Shown here piece by piece: positions 1-8,407 of a stretch of 51,727 nt of DNA. The notes below the pieces were generated by a model. It did no database searches, was not told where the DNA came from, and saw nothing but the letters and a program-made list of their open reading frames with translations. The DNA is taken from positions 1 through 51,727 of the forward strand of contig NZ_JABFBC010000006.1 of NCBI RefSeq assembly GCF_013093415.1. Direction: 5' to 3'. Both the position numbers and the translations under genes were made by a program. Each line of letters opens with the position of its first letter. Positions within the stretch are counted from its first letter, which is position 1. The stretch comes from Halovulum dunhuangense (GTDB lineage Bacteria; Pseudomonadota; Alphaproteobacteria; Rhodobacterales; Rhodobacteraceae).

Positions 1-1
1 A

Positions 2-1240
2 ATCGAGTTCACACCCAACGGGGATGACGAGTACGTCCTGACAACCGATGTCTCGGATCTTCAGGTCAAGGCGGCCGATGGCGTCGATACCGCAGAGATC
101 ACCTTGACGGTTTTCCGCAACGGCGAGCGGGTTACGACCGGCGGGCTCGTGTTCTGGGCTGCCACCAGCATGGGAACCCTCCGGCAAGGTTCGCCCGGGG
201 CCGAGGCACCGATGCGCGACAACAATGACGGGTCGTATACCGCGCTTCTGACGTCAACTTCCGCGGGACTGGCCACCATCGTGGTCAGCAGGGACGACGT
301 TGGCGGAGAGGTCATCGGCCAGACACAGGTGACTTTCGGCATGGCCGCCACGGACGATCTTGTCGAGGAGACGCAGGATCAGATTGCGACCTTCATGCTG
401 GCCAGGACGAATAACCTGGTCTCCAACCAGCCGGACATCGCCCGGTTCCTGATCGACAACGATTGCGGGAACTTCAGCGCCCAGGCGACGGAAGACAGCG
501 GTTCGTTGAATGGATGCTTCTCGCAGAACAATGTCTGGACCGAGATCAGCAGTTCCTGGTCGGACGGCGAGGCGTACACCCTGTTCACGGTCGGGGCGCA
601 CAGGTTCGTCAGCCCCAACATGCTCGTCGGCGCCATGCTCCAGGTGGACAGTGCCGAATCCGGCAGTGCGGACGTTTCCGGCACCGGCTGGATGGCCGGG
701 CCCTACTTCGTGGCCAAGACACCCGAGCAGCCGCTGTATTTCGAGGGGCGCGTCCTGTACGGGCAGACCAGCAACCAGATATCTCCGCTGGGGTTCTATA
801 CCGACGACTTCGAGACGGACCGCTGGCTGGTCCAGCTCGGGGTCACGGGACAGTACAGCGTTCGGGACATTTCCCTGCTGCCCGCGGTGAAGTTCACCTA
901 TGCCGAGGATCGTCAGCAGACCTATACGGACAGCCTGGACAACGTGATCCCCGGCCAGACCGTAAGCCTCATGCAGCTGAACGCGGGCATGGACTTCGGT
1001 ATCCCGCTGCCGTCGCAGTCGGGCAGCCTGGAGCTGGTTGCCGGGGTATCGGGCATCTACTCCGCCACGGACGGGGCCGCCCGCGAACCCGCGTTCGAGA
1101 ACCTTCGGGGCCGTACCCATCTGAACGTCATCTACGGCACCGCAGCGGGAACGAACCTGAGGGTCGGTGCGCATTACGACGGGCTCGGGTCGGACTTCGA
1201 AAGCTATGGGGCAAGTCTAAACCTTGAAGTGAAGTTCTGA
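2..1240 (+). CDS. Ig-like/autotransporter-type outer membrane protein, C-terminal part
   Basis: The frame is open from the window edge, so this is the 3' end of a longer gene; 412 residues are visible. Residues about 15-110 read as a bacterial Ig-like (invasin Big_1 type) domain. A helical linker follows (DQIATFMLARTNNL), then about 270 residues of alternating beta-strand pattern (aromatic and charged strands, Gly/Asp turns) ending in LEVKF, a typical outer-membrane barrel end with terminal Phe. The order passenger Ig domains, helix, C-terminal barrel fits an autotransporter-like surface adhesin; this is inferred from composition. The TTG at 104 is internal and is not the true start. Two Cys near residues 154 and 171 could form a disulfide. 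Confidence 0.75.
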   Translation: MEFTPNGDDEYVLTTDVSDLQVKAADGVDTAEITLTVFRNGERVTTGGLVFWAATSMGTLRQGSPGAEAPMRDNNDGSYTALLTSTSAGLATIVVSRDDVGGEVIGQTQVTFGMAATDDLVEETQDQIATFMLARTNNLVSNQPDIARFLIDNDCGNFSAQATEDSGSLNGCFSQNNVWTEISSSWSDGEAYTLFTVGAHRFVSPNMLVGAMLQVDSAESGSADVSGTGWMAGPYFVAKTPEQPLYFEGRVLYGQTSNQISPLGFYTDDFETDRWLVQLGVTGQYSVRDISLLPAVKFTYAEDRQQTYTDSLDNVIPGQTVSLMQLNAGMDFGIPLPSQSGSLELVAGVSGIYSATDGAAREPAFENLRGRTHLNVIYGTAAGTNLRVGAHYDGLGSDFESYGASLNLEVKF

Positions 1241-1633
1241 CACCCGGTCGCCGCCGGGCCGGGGGTGCCCCGCAACGGTCCTCTCAGCCAGCGGCGGCCG
1301 ACGCCCATCTGCCGAAGGCGCAATCTCGGCGCGCCTTCGGGATCCGGCCGCCGCGAAGGGCAGGGCCGGCTCATGTCACGCGCGCCGCTGTTCATGCGCG
1401 CCCCCTTCGCGACAAGGATACGGCATGCGGCATCCAGGATCGGCTGGCGCGTGTTTTCCCGTCAGGTCGGCGGTGCCGGTTCTGCGGATGTAGTTGAAAG
1501 GGTCAGGCCCGGTTCATCGCTGGTGTGGTTCATTTGGTCGCGAATACCGTCGCGCACGGTCATCGTGGTAGACTTGCAGTTGCAACAATACCATGCTGCA
1601 CGGGCGAATTAAGATACCGAAGGAGAGCGTGGG
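1241..1633. other. Intergenic, no gene seen
   Basis: No supported coding region. Just after the barrel gene there is a GC-rich hairpin-prone stretch (CACCCGG near 1241 facing CCGGGGGTG near 1260), possibly the terminator but without a T-run. A second imperfect hairpin has arms CCTTCG and CGAAGG near 1336-1361. The end of the interval supplies the leader of the next gene. Confidence 0.4.
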
Positions 1634-2497
1634 ATGTATATTCTGAATGCTGGTTCCGTTTGTTCTTTTATCGTTCTTGCAGCAACTGCCGCGATCGGCC
1701 AGGAGCAGGCAGCCGACAAGGTCCGGATCGGGTTCCGCACCGATGCGGCGGCCTTTTCGGCGAAGGTGGGCGACACCCATGTGGGGTACACCGCCGATCT
1801 GTGCAGACGGCTTGCGCCCGTGCTGGCGCGCGGCATCGTCGGGGATCCTGAAGCCTATACCTTCGTGGATGTCGAGACGTCCGACCGTTTCGATGCGATC
1901 CGGGACGGCGAGGTCGACCTGCTTTGCGGGGTGACGACCATCACCCGCGAGCGGCGCGGCTTCATGAACTTCACGATACCTGTGTTCGAGGATGGCGTGA
2001 CCGTCGCCGTGTCGAGCGATGCGCCCGAGGAACTGCTGGCCCTTACCGAGGAAGATGTGACGCATGACGACATGATCGAGCGGATCGCCGGAAGCGGGTG
2101 GACGGTCGGTGTCCTTGGCGGAACCACCACCGCCGCCTTCATGGAGAACATCCTTCTGGCGGACCTGCCCGCAGAAAGGGTCATCCGCTTCGACAGCCAC
2201 CCGGAGGCGTTTGCCGCGCTGGAAGAGGGCACGCTCGATGCCTACTTCGTGTCCCGTGGCGTCGCGAAGGGCCATGCCGAGACCTCGGGCCGGAAAGTCG
2301 TCCTGAGACGGGATCCGCTGACCTACGAGCCGATCGCCATAGGGGTCGCGCGGGAGCATCAGGATCTGCTGCTGCTCGCGGATGTCACCCTCAGCGACTG
2401 GATCTTCGCGGGATCGCTGGAGGAGATCCACGAGCGCCATTTCGGAGAGATGGGGGACGATACGCGCGAGTTCCTTTACAAGGCGGCGCTGCAATGA
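1634..2497 (+). CDS. Orphan periplasmic amino-acid-type substrate-binding protein (SBP_bac_3)
   Basis: 287 residues. An AAGGAGAG ribosome site lies just before ATG 1634. Residues 1-23 form a signal peptide (hydrophobic core, then AAIGQEQ). The body has the family 3 solute-binding pattern: VRIGFRTDAAAFS, GYTADLCRRL, a DRFDAIRDGEVDLLCG block with TITRERR, and later VGVLGGTTT. Family members bind polar amino acids or related small solutes and feed an ABC permease; some act as sensory domains. No permease or ATPase gene is adjacent, so it is an orphan here and its ligand cannot be read from the sequence. Confidence 0.85.
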   Translation: MYILNAGSVCSFIVLAATAAIGQEQAADKVRIGFRTDAAAFSAKVGDTHVGYTADLCRRLAPVLARGIVGDPEAYTFVDVETSDRFDAIRDGEVDLLCGVTTITRERRGFMNFTIPVFEDGVTVAVSSDAPEELLALTEEDVTHDDMIERIAGSGWTVGVLGGTTTAAFMENILLADLPAERVIRFDSHPEAFAALEEGTLDAYFVSRGVAKGHAETSGRKVVLRRDPLTYEPIAIGVAREHQDLLLLADVTLSDWIFAGSLEEIHERHFGEMGDDTREFLYKAALQ

Positions 2498-3159
2498 GTT
2501 GAGCGTGCCGGGCAGGGGGCCTGCCAAGGCCAGGCGCCTCGACCCTGTTGCGGCGCCGGCGCGGCGCGGTCATGCCCGGTTTCCAGATGTCGGCGCGGCC
2601 CAGCCGCCGGTGACGCCTCGTATTGCGGATGTGCAACGCGGCCCGAAGGACCGGCGTGTATGGCAGGTCTGTGCCCCGATGCGAGGGCCGCGCCGGCATC
2701 AGCCGGCCCGGGCAGGCAGGTGCCTGCAAAAAAGAACGACTGTCCCGCCGCGCACCCGAGCCATGGATCAGTGGTCGCGCAGAGCCGTCGCGCCGTGGAT
2801 TGGCGTTCTTCCTTCGCAGCCGGGGCGCGACGGGCATCCGGCCCCGGGCGATGGCCGCACCCGCGCCCGGGGCTTGTGAATGCGCCTCTTCTCGGGCATC
2901 GAGCGGTCGGAACGGCGCCCGGCGTCCCGCCTTGGGGGCCGCATGCGCATGGACCACGGCGTCACCAGCCGGTCCCCGGACAAGGAGCGAGGCACAGTGG
3001 CAGCGGCGATCTTCATGGCTCCGCCCGGGTCGTCGCAGCATCTTTCTGCGCCGGTGTAACGGGATGCGGGGTTTTCGGGAAAGCGGGCCGGAACCGGCCG
3101 TGGCCGAACACGGCCCGCGCGCGCGGCCGGGCAAGCCAGGGTTCCCCCGGGCGCCACGG
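2498..3159. other. GC-rich intergenic, no gene recognised
   Basis: About 660 bases of very high GC. Several frames stay open on both strands, but none has a good start, domain or plausible composition (Arg/Ala/Pro/Gly-rich shadow peptides). The frame of the HPP gene is open through the whole interval, but nothing before about 3160 resembles the family. Confidence 0.4.
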
Positions 3160-4344
3160 ATGCGTATTCGGGCGCGGCGCGTGCTTCGTGCGCTTGGCCC
3201 CGCGATGCCACGGCCAAACTGGCGCGAGGCGCTGCGTTCCGGGCTTGGGGCTGGGCTGGCGCTGGGGCTGTGCGGGGCCATCCTGGTTCTGCTGGAGGCA
3301 TGGCATGGAGAGGCGGCGCGTTTCCTGCTGATCGCGCCCCTCGGGGCGACCGCGTTCCTTGTGTTCGCCGTGCCCAATTCCCCGCTCGCGCAGCCATGGT
3401 CCGCCATCGTCGGGAACGCCGCGTCGGCCCTTGTCGCCATCGGCGTCACGGGCCTTGGCCTTGCCCCGGAACTGTCTGCCGGTCTTGCCGTTCTCGCAGC
3501 CATGCTGACCATGGCGGTGCTGCGCGCGATGCATCCGCCGGGGGCCGCGGTCGCGCTTGCCACGGTGCTGTCGACGCCTGTGGGGGCCACGCATGGGCTT
3601 GGCTTCGTGCTTTCGCCGGTCATGCTGGACACGGCGCTTCTGGTCACGGTCGCGGTGCTCTACAACCGGGTGACGGGGCGGAAGTATCCGTTCCGCCAGC
3701 CGGCAGGGGCCGATCGGCGCGCGACGATGCGGGATGCGAACACACGCCGCCTCGGGCTTTCGAGCGAGGATCTTGCAGCCGTGCTCGAGCGGTTCAACCT
3801 GAGCGCCAATATCGGCGCCGAGGATTTCGCGCGGATCCTTGCCGCCGCCGAGGCCGAGGCGGCGCGCCGCCATTTCAAGGGGCTGACCTGCGGCGAAGTC
3901 ATGTCGGGCGATGTGGTAAGCGTCACGCCCGATACCCGGGCCCGGCGGGTGGCGGACCTGTTCCGCAAGCACCGGTTCAAGACGCTTCCGGTCGTCGACA
4001 CCGACGGCACGCTGCGCGGCATCATCACCCAGAACGACCTGATCCAGCGTGCCCGTCTTGACGCGACCCGCAGCGGCAGGGGCTTTGCCGCGGCAATGAC
4101 GGGCCTTCTGGCCGCAGGAGGCGACGGACGCCTGTGCGCGCGGGACATCATGACGACAGAGCTTTGCACGGTGCGACCGACCGACGGGATCGGCGTGCTT
4201 GTCCAGCTGCTGGCGGACGGGCGGGTGCAGGCGGCCCCCGTTGTCGAGGGATCGCGCCTTGCGGGCATCATGACGCGGTCGGACCTGCTTGCGGTCCTCG
4301 CCCGGCAGACGATCCTTGCAGGTGGTCTGCGGACGGCCGCCTGA
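3160..4344 (+). CDS. HPP-family membrane protein with tandem CBS domains
   Basis: The frame is open from 2623, but family similarity begins near ATG 3160 (alternative ATG 3205), giving about 394 residues, usual for HPP-CBS proteins. Residues about 25-170 hold four or more hydrophobic helices with the HPP hallmark block (LLIAPLGATAFLVF, then MHPPGAAVALA). Two CBS modules follow, about 238-300 (GEVMSGDVVSV to GIITQNDLIQ) and 326-385 (ARDIMTTELCTV to GIMTRSDLLAV). HPP proteins are integral membrane proteins, in some organisms linked to nitrite transport; CBS pairs usually bind adenosyl ligands. Transported substrate unknown. The start is uncertain because neither candidate has a strong ribosome site. 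Confidence 0.82.
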   Translation: MRIRARRVLRALGPAMPRPNWREALRSGLGAGLALGLCGAILVLLEAWHGEAARFLLIAPLGATAFLVFAVPNSPLAQPWSAIVGNAASALVAIGVTGLGLAPELSAGLAVLAAMLTMAVLRAMHPPGAAVALATVLSTPVGATHGLGFVLSPVMLDTALLVTVAVLYNRVTGRKYPFRQPAGADRRATMRDANTRRLGLSSEDLAAVLERFNLSANIGAEDFARILAAAEAEAARRHFKGLTCGEVMSGDVVSVTPDTRARRVADLFRKHRFKTLPVVDTDGTLRGIITQNDLIQRARLDATRSGRGFAAAMTGLLAAGGDGRLCARDIMTTELCTVRPTDGIGVLVQLLADGRVQAAPVVEGSRLAGIMTRSDLLAVLARQTILAGGLRTAA

Positions 4345-4569
4345 GTTCGGGATCTGCGTGGCGTTCGCGGAAAGGAGCCGGGCGTGATCCACCGGCCCGG
4401 TATCGGACACGGTTGGCCAACCCGGCCGCGGCCAGGCGGGTTTCTTCTGGCCAGTGGCGTCACGGCCACCCGGACCGGGCGGCGGGTCTGACTGCCGTGG
4501 CGATCGAGCACACGCGGGATCATGCTGATCTTCGCGTGGCCAAAGCCGACCGCCCGCATGGGCGCGGGC

Positions 4570-6558
4570 CTATGCCTCCAGGCGGTCGCGCGCCCAGCTC
4601 CGGATGGCCATGTCGCGGATCGCGTCAATCTCTGCATCGTCCACCGGCACGGCCAGTGACGTGCGCAGCCCATCGTCATGGAAGATATAAAGCCGCGAGG
4701 CGAATTGGGCGAAGGGCAGGGAGCCTTCTCCCAGTCGCTCGCCCTTGCCATGTGTCGATACGACGATGCCCAGGCCCCAATCCTGTCCGCTGTCGTTGTT
4801 GGGGTTGAAGAAATAGACCCGCATCTCGCCCTTCTGATCCAGGGCCACGCGGACAATGGTGATCGCATGCCAGCCGACAAAGACGCCGTTGCTGTTTGTC
4901 ACGGCGATGCCGGCAGGCTGCGGATGGATGACCGGCTCGTTCCCGTTGTGCAGAGGATGATAGGCAAGGTGGAAGTCGCGAATGAAGCGGTCGTAATCGC
5001 GCAGCTTGCCCGTGGCTATGTCGACTGCGATGTGAAACTCGCGTCCAACCCACCAGCCATGCAGTTCCGGGTTGATCCAGCGATGGGGGTCCTCGGGGCG
5101 GCCAGCCACGCGGCGGCCCATCTCGGCATAGATCCGGTCCAGATGCGGCACCAGCAGCACCGACACGGGGTCAGCATCGAGCGGGGTATTCTGGGCGAGC
5201 CCCGCGGGAAGCAGACTGGAATCGAGCGCGTCGCCCTCGAAATAAATGACGATCCGGTCATTCGAGGTCGCCTGCGCAAGCAGCCAGAGCAGATAGTCGG
5301 GATCGTTGAGCGCCCAGATCGACAGCGCCCGCGCGGACTGGCAGGTGGGATTGTTGCCTTGCCCCACGCCCAGCGGCAGCCCCAGCAGGCAGACCACACC
5401 GGCCACGAGTCGCTGATGCGGGCTGACGCCTTCGCCAAAGGCCATGGTCAGCGCCGCTTCACAGGCCGGCGTCAGGCTGCTTCCCAGCAGCCGCCAGAGC
5501 GACGGCGCAATGGGCGGGGAATACATGATCCCACGCTCCAGCATCAGCGACAGGCACAGCACTCCCTGCGCCGTGCCCGGATGCAGCGCGACCTCGATCA
5601 GGCGATGCACCAGCGGCTGGTAACAGCGCAGTGCATCCAGCCCGGTGCTGCTCAGCCCCAGCGCGACAGGCAGCAGATGCGTCTGTCCGCTATCAAGGAT
5701 GAAGTGCAGGAGCGCCGTGTGGTAATCGGAAACCAGCCCGGTATCGTGCATCGCGCGCGCCATGCCCGTCGCTTCGGCCTGAAGCGTGCCCGAGTCCGAC
5801 GCCGCCAGCCGCGCGCGATAGGCGGCAAGCCCCGGATCATCCCGGCACAGCTGGCTGGGGCCGAAAAGCGCGCTGATCAGACGGTCCGCGCCGCTGCGTG
5901 CATCGCTCACGCCAAGCCCGCTGCCTTCCTGGTTCATGGCGACTGCTATCTGCAGGATCATCGATTTGACATGATCCACTTGCAGCGGGCGCTGGCGCAG
6001 GATGCGCCAGACCTCGTCGACCAGCTGTGTCAGGATCCCGCCCGTGCCCACGGTTGCAAGCAGCCGTTGCAGAAGGGCATCGACGGCCGGTGCAAGTTCC
6101 GTGGCCTGCACGCGCGCCGCCTCGGTCGTGGTGCCGATGATCCGGTCCAGGTTCAGCGCAAGCACCTGCGTCAGGAACTGTCTTGCCGTCTCGCGCTGGA
6201 GCGCCGGGGTCGCATGTTCGCCCTTCAGCACGGCCTGGAAACGCAACAGGCTCAGGCATTCCAGAACGACCGTGCGGCTGTCGGTCGATCTGAGCGTGTT
6301 TCCCACCATGCTCGGCACAAGCCCCGCGGGCATGGCCCAGTCCGTCCCGGCAAACACGCCGGCATCGTCCAGCTTCGCCGCGCGCTGTTCCAGCTCTGCC
6401 AGCCCGCCCGGCAGTTTCAGGACGCGGCACGCGGCATCCAGCACGCGGCCCTGGTAGCTGATCTTGCCCGCGCTGGAGGCATTGGCAAGCTGCGCCAGCA
6501 TCCGGTCGAAATTCCGCGCGAGCGCGGGCAGGGGGTCGTGGTCGGACGTCATGGTCAT
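4570..6558 (-). CDS. Large uncharacterised protein with candidate Cys-His-Asn hydrolase triad
   Basis: 662 residues, no signal peptide or clear membrane segment. The first 390 residues are helix-rich with no family I recognise. The C-terminal third looks like a papain-fold enzyme: Cys406 at a helix start (GNNPTCQSARALSIWAL), His564 in GWHAITIVRV and Asn585 in YFFNPNNDSGQDWG, the C-H-N order of papain-like peptidases, amidases and transglutaminases. The assignment is inference from motif order and spacing. The gene follows the ATP-grasp gene on the same strand by 105 bases, so co-transcription is likely. Together they could form and break an amide bond, as in the glutathionylspermidine synthetase/amidase pairing; a self-processing or toxin role is possible. 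ATG 6558 is preceded by other possible starts. Confidence 0.6.
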   Translation of the reverse strand: MTMTSDHDPLPALARNFDRMLAQLANASSAGKISYQGRVLDAACRVLKLPGGLAELEQRAAKLDDAGVFAGTDWAMPAGLVPSMVGNTLRSTDSRTVVLECLSLLRFQAVLKGEHATPALQRETARQFLTQVLALNLDRIIGTTTEAARVQATELAPAVDALLQRLLATVGTGGILTQLVDEVWRILRQRPLQVDHVKSMILQIAVAMNQEGSGLGVSDARSGADRLISALFGPSQLCRDDPGLAAYRARLAASDSGTLQAEATGMARAMHDTGLVSDYHTALLHFILDSGQTHLLPVALGLSSTGLDALRCYQPLVHRLIEVALHPGTAQGVLCLSLMLERGIMYSPPIAPSLWRLLGSSLTPACEAALTMAFGEGVSPHQRLVAGVVCLLGLPLGVGQGNNPTCQSARALSIWALNDPDYLLWLLAQATSNDRIVIYFEGDALDSSLLPAGLAQNTPLDADPVSVLLVPHLDRIYAEMGRRVAGRPEDPHRWINPELHGWWVGREFHIAVDIATGKLRDYDRFIRDFHLAYHPLHNGNEPVIHPQPAGIAVTNSNGVFVGWHAITIVRVALDQKGEMRVYFFNPNNDSGQDWGLGIVVSTHGKGERLGEGSLPFAQFASRLYIFHDDGLRTSLAVPVDDAEIDAIRDMAIRSWARDRLEA

Positions 6559-6663
6559 CTTGGTTCATGCCTCGGCAGCGTCAGTCGATTTGTCGTCACT
6601 GACCGATGGCAATGCAAGCAAGGGATGCCACGGGCGTGCGCGCAAGAGCGGCGGAAAAGCTTG

Positions 6664-7890
6664 CTAGACGTAGAAATCAAGCTCTTCCTGCGCCTTCAGA
6701 AGATCGCGCAGGCGGTGCGGATCCTCGCCGAAGAAATAGACCAGCCCCCAATGCGTGCCGAAAGCCGTGCGCTTGGTCACCTTCGTTTCCATCGGCGGGG
6801 CGAGTTCGTGAAACTCGAAATAGGGGTCGTTCTCGGTGTCGCTGGGAAGGCTCAGTTCGCTCACCACCCTGCGGCGCGGATAGACCCCGAAACAGCCCGC
6901 ATGGCCCAACGCATCCTCGACCGGGTTGGGGAAAAAGGCGTCCAGCTCTTCTTGCGTCGCCTTGGGGTCAAACGCCAGTACCAGCCCCTGATAGGCGTTG
7001 AAGCCGTAGGCGCGTTCCATCAACTCGAACGCGTTGAAGCCCGGCGGGCGATAGGCCACTTCGCCGAAATACATCGTGCCGTCGTTTGTCACGAAATATT
7101 CCGGGTGAATGAAACCGAAGTCGATGTCGAAGACCTCGATCAGGTTTTCGATCTGTTCGGTGATCTTGTCGCGGTATTTTTCCAGCTCGGGCGTCGCTGG
7201 CACGAAGACAGAATAGCCCAGCGTGACGTATTCCGAGATGTTCAGGAACTGGATCTTGCGATCCTTGATCCACGCCTCGACGGCGAATTCCCAACCGTCC
7301 AGATGCGACTCCAGCAGGGCGGGAAATTCCTCGTCCGCAATCGCGGCCACATCGTCGGGCGAGCGGATGACCCGGTGGCCAAGACAGCCGGCCTTGTCGA
7401 ATGCCTTGAAATGGATCGGGTCGTTGGGGTCGCCATCAAGCTTCAGCAGCGTCTGGTTCACGCGCTTGAGAAACCGGATCACATCGGACTGATCCATCGC
7501 TTCCTCGAAAATGCCGACGCGGATACCGCCCAGCTGTGCGCGTCTCTTCATCAGAGACTTGTCCCGGAACAGCATCGACTGACCCAGCAAGCGGGGGTTG
7601 TCCATCAGCACGGAATTGATCGCGCCGGCCCATTCCACCGTTTCCTCGAACAACGGGATGGCGACGTCGATCCCCATTTCCTTCAGGTTCGACGCGAGTT
7701 CGAAGGACCGGTCGTTCAGACGTTCGAAATCCCAGCTGAGGAAGGGGATGTCATGCTTCCTGGCGTAGTCCTCGGCCCATTTTGGCGCGACAATCAGGTA
7801 GCGACGGTCGAATTTCTCGAGCGCGTCAATACACCTTAGACTCCATCCAAGAATAGCAACATAACCTTTGCTCGGATCCTTCGAAGTCAT
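6664..7890 (-). CDS. ATP-grasp family ligase
   Basis: 408 residues; ATG 7890 has an AAGGAGAA ribosome site. The N-terminal 110 residues form a Rossmann-like pre-ATP domain (VAILGWSLRCIDAL, then GIDVAIPLFEETVEW). The ATP-grasp core follows, with lysine-containing strands near 115 and 160-180 and a metal/ATP-binding stretch near residues 260-283 (IDFGFIHPEYF, then GEVAYRPPG with Glu277). Such enzymes join a carboxylate, activated as acyl-phosphate, to an amine or thiol. It lacks biotin carboxylase or D-Ala-D-Ala ligase signatures. It is first in an operon with the 662-residue candidate hydrolase. Substrate not predictable; no precursor-peptide gene was found beside it. Confidence 0.82.
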   Translation of the reverse strand: MTSKDPSKGYVAILGWSLRCIDALEKFDRRYLIVAPKWAEDYARKHDIPFLSWDFERLNDRSFELASNLKEMGIDVAIPLFEETVEWAGAINSVLMDNPRLLGQSMLFRDKSLMKRRAQLGGIRVGIFEEAMDQSDVIRFLKRVNQTLLKLDGDPNDPIHFKAFDKAGCLGHRVIRSPDDVAAIADEEFPALLESHLDGWEFAVEAWIKDRKIQFLNISEYVTLGYSVFVPATPELEKYRDKITEQIENLIEVFDIDFGFIHPEYFVTNDGTMYFGEVAYRPPGFNAFELMERAYGFNAYQGLVLAFDPKATQEELDAFFPNPVEDALGHAGCFGVYPRRRVVSELSLPSDTENDPYFEFHELAPPMETKVTKRTAFGTHWGLVYFFGEDPHRLRDLLKAQEELDFYV

Positions 7891-7914
7891 ATTTTCTCCT
7901 TATTATGCAGTACG

Positions 7915-7941
7915 TTCGGTCTGTTTCAAAACAGGACCGAA
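7915..7941. promoter_or_regulatory. Imperfect inverted repeat in leader of ATP-grasp operon
   Basis: TTCGGTCTGTTT (7915-7926) faces AAACAGGACCGAA (7929-7941) with one bulged base, 25 bases upstream of the ATP-grasp start codon. It lies in a short AT-rich stretch, unlike its surroundings. It could be an operator dyad or an mRNA hairpin controlling the operon. Confidence 0.45.
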
Positions 7942-8067
7942 ATTTTTGAATTTCTCGACACTCTTTTTTCGCGGAATGCGCGGTATAAGCAATTTCGGCT
8001 GATTATGCAAATTCGGGCCGCCAGCGCGTGGCGATGCGGCGGGTCAGCGCGCCTGGGCGGGATCCCT

Positions 8068-8270
8068 GCGGTCCTCGTCCACGATCCCGTTCTCGGCCAG
8101 GAACGGCTTGAACGCGCGCTGATGGATGGTCGCGCGGCTCTCGATGAGACCGGCGCCATTGGGGAAGACAAGGTTCCGCCGCCTGCGCGGGAAGGCGCCC
8201 TTCCAGTCGCGCGGTTCCTTTGCGATGCCGGGGCCATCGGGATGATCCGCTTGCGCGTTCGGCTCATCCG
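8068..8270 (-). pseudogene. Integrase fragment (middle part only)
   Basis: About 200 bases match the intact integrase gene at about 34042-34250 on the same strand. The peptide NLVFPNGAGLIESRATIHQR and FKPFLAENGIVDEDRRDP mirror NLVFPNGAGHIENHSNIYQR and FKPLLVENGIVDEDGKP. The catalytic HxxR and Tyr parts and the N-terminal domain are absent, and the frame breaks at both ends. It is the relic of a related integrative element. Confidence 0.75.
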
Positions 8271-8325
8271 GCATGCTCGACCGATGCAGGAAGTTCGACG
8301 GCTTTTCGGGATGCGCGCGGCAGTC
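8271..8325. repeat. Short dispersed repeat, copy 1
   Basis: The stretch starting ATGCTCGACCGATGCAGGAA closely matches one starting ATGCTCAACCGCTGCAAGAA at 40386-40440, sharing AAGTTCGACGG and GATGCGCGCG. Identity is lost on both sides. It abuts the integrase fragment. Its origin is unknown. Confidence 0.6.
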
Positions 8326-8407
8326 CCCCCGGTGCGCGGACAAGACTTGAATTGACGGAATTGCCGGCAAGTGGGACCCTGGGGTAGACAGGTACGGGGG
8401 TCCGCCG

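Noticed and set aside
4678-7839. Plus-strand 1053-residue open frame
   Set aside because: It is the antisense shadow of the ATP-grasp and 662-residue genes; the minus-strand products have recognisable motifs and good ribosome sites.
7891-8067. RiPP precursor peptide for the ATP-grasp enzyme
   Set aside because: No short frame with ribosome site, leader-like segment or repeated core was found here or in the 105-base gap at 6559-6663.
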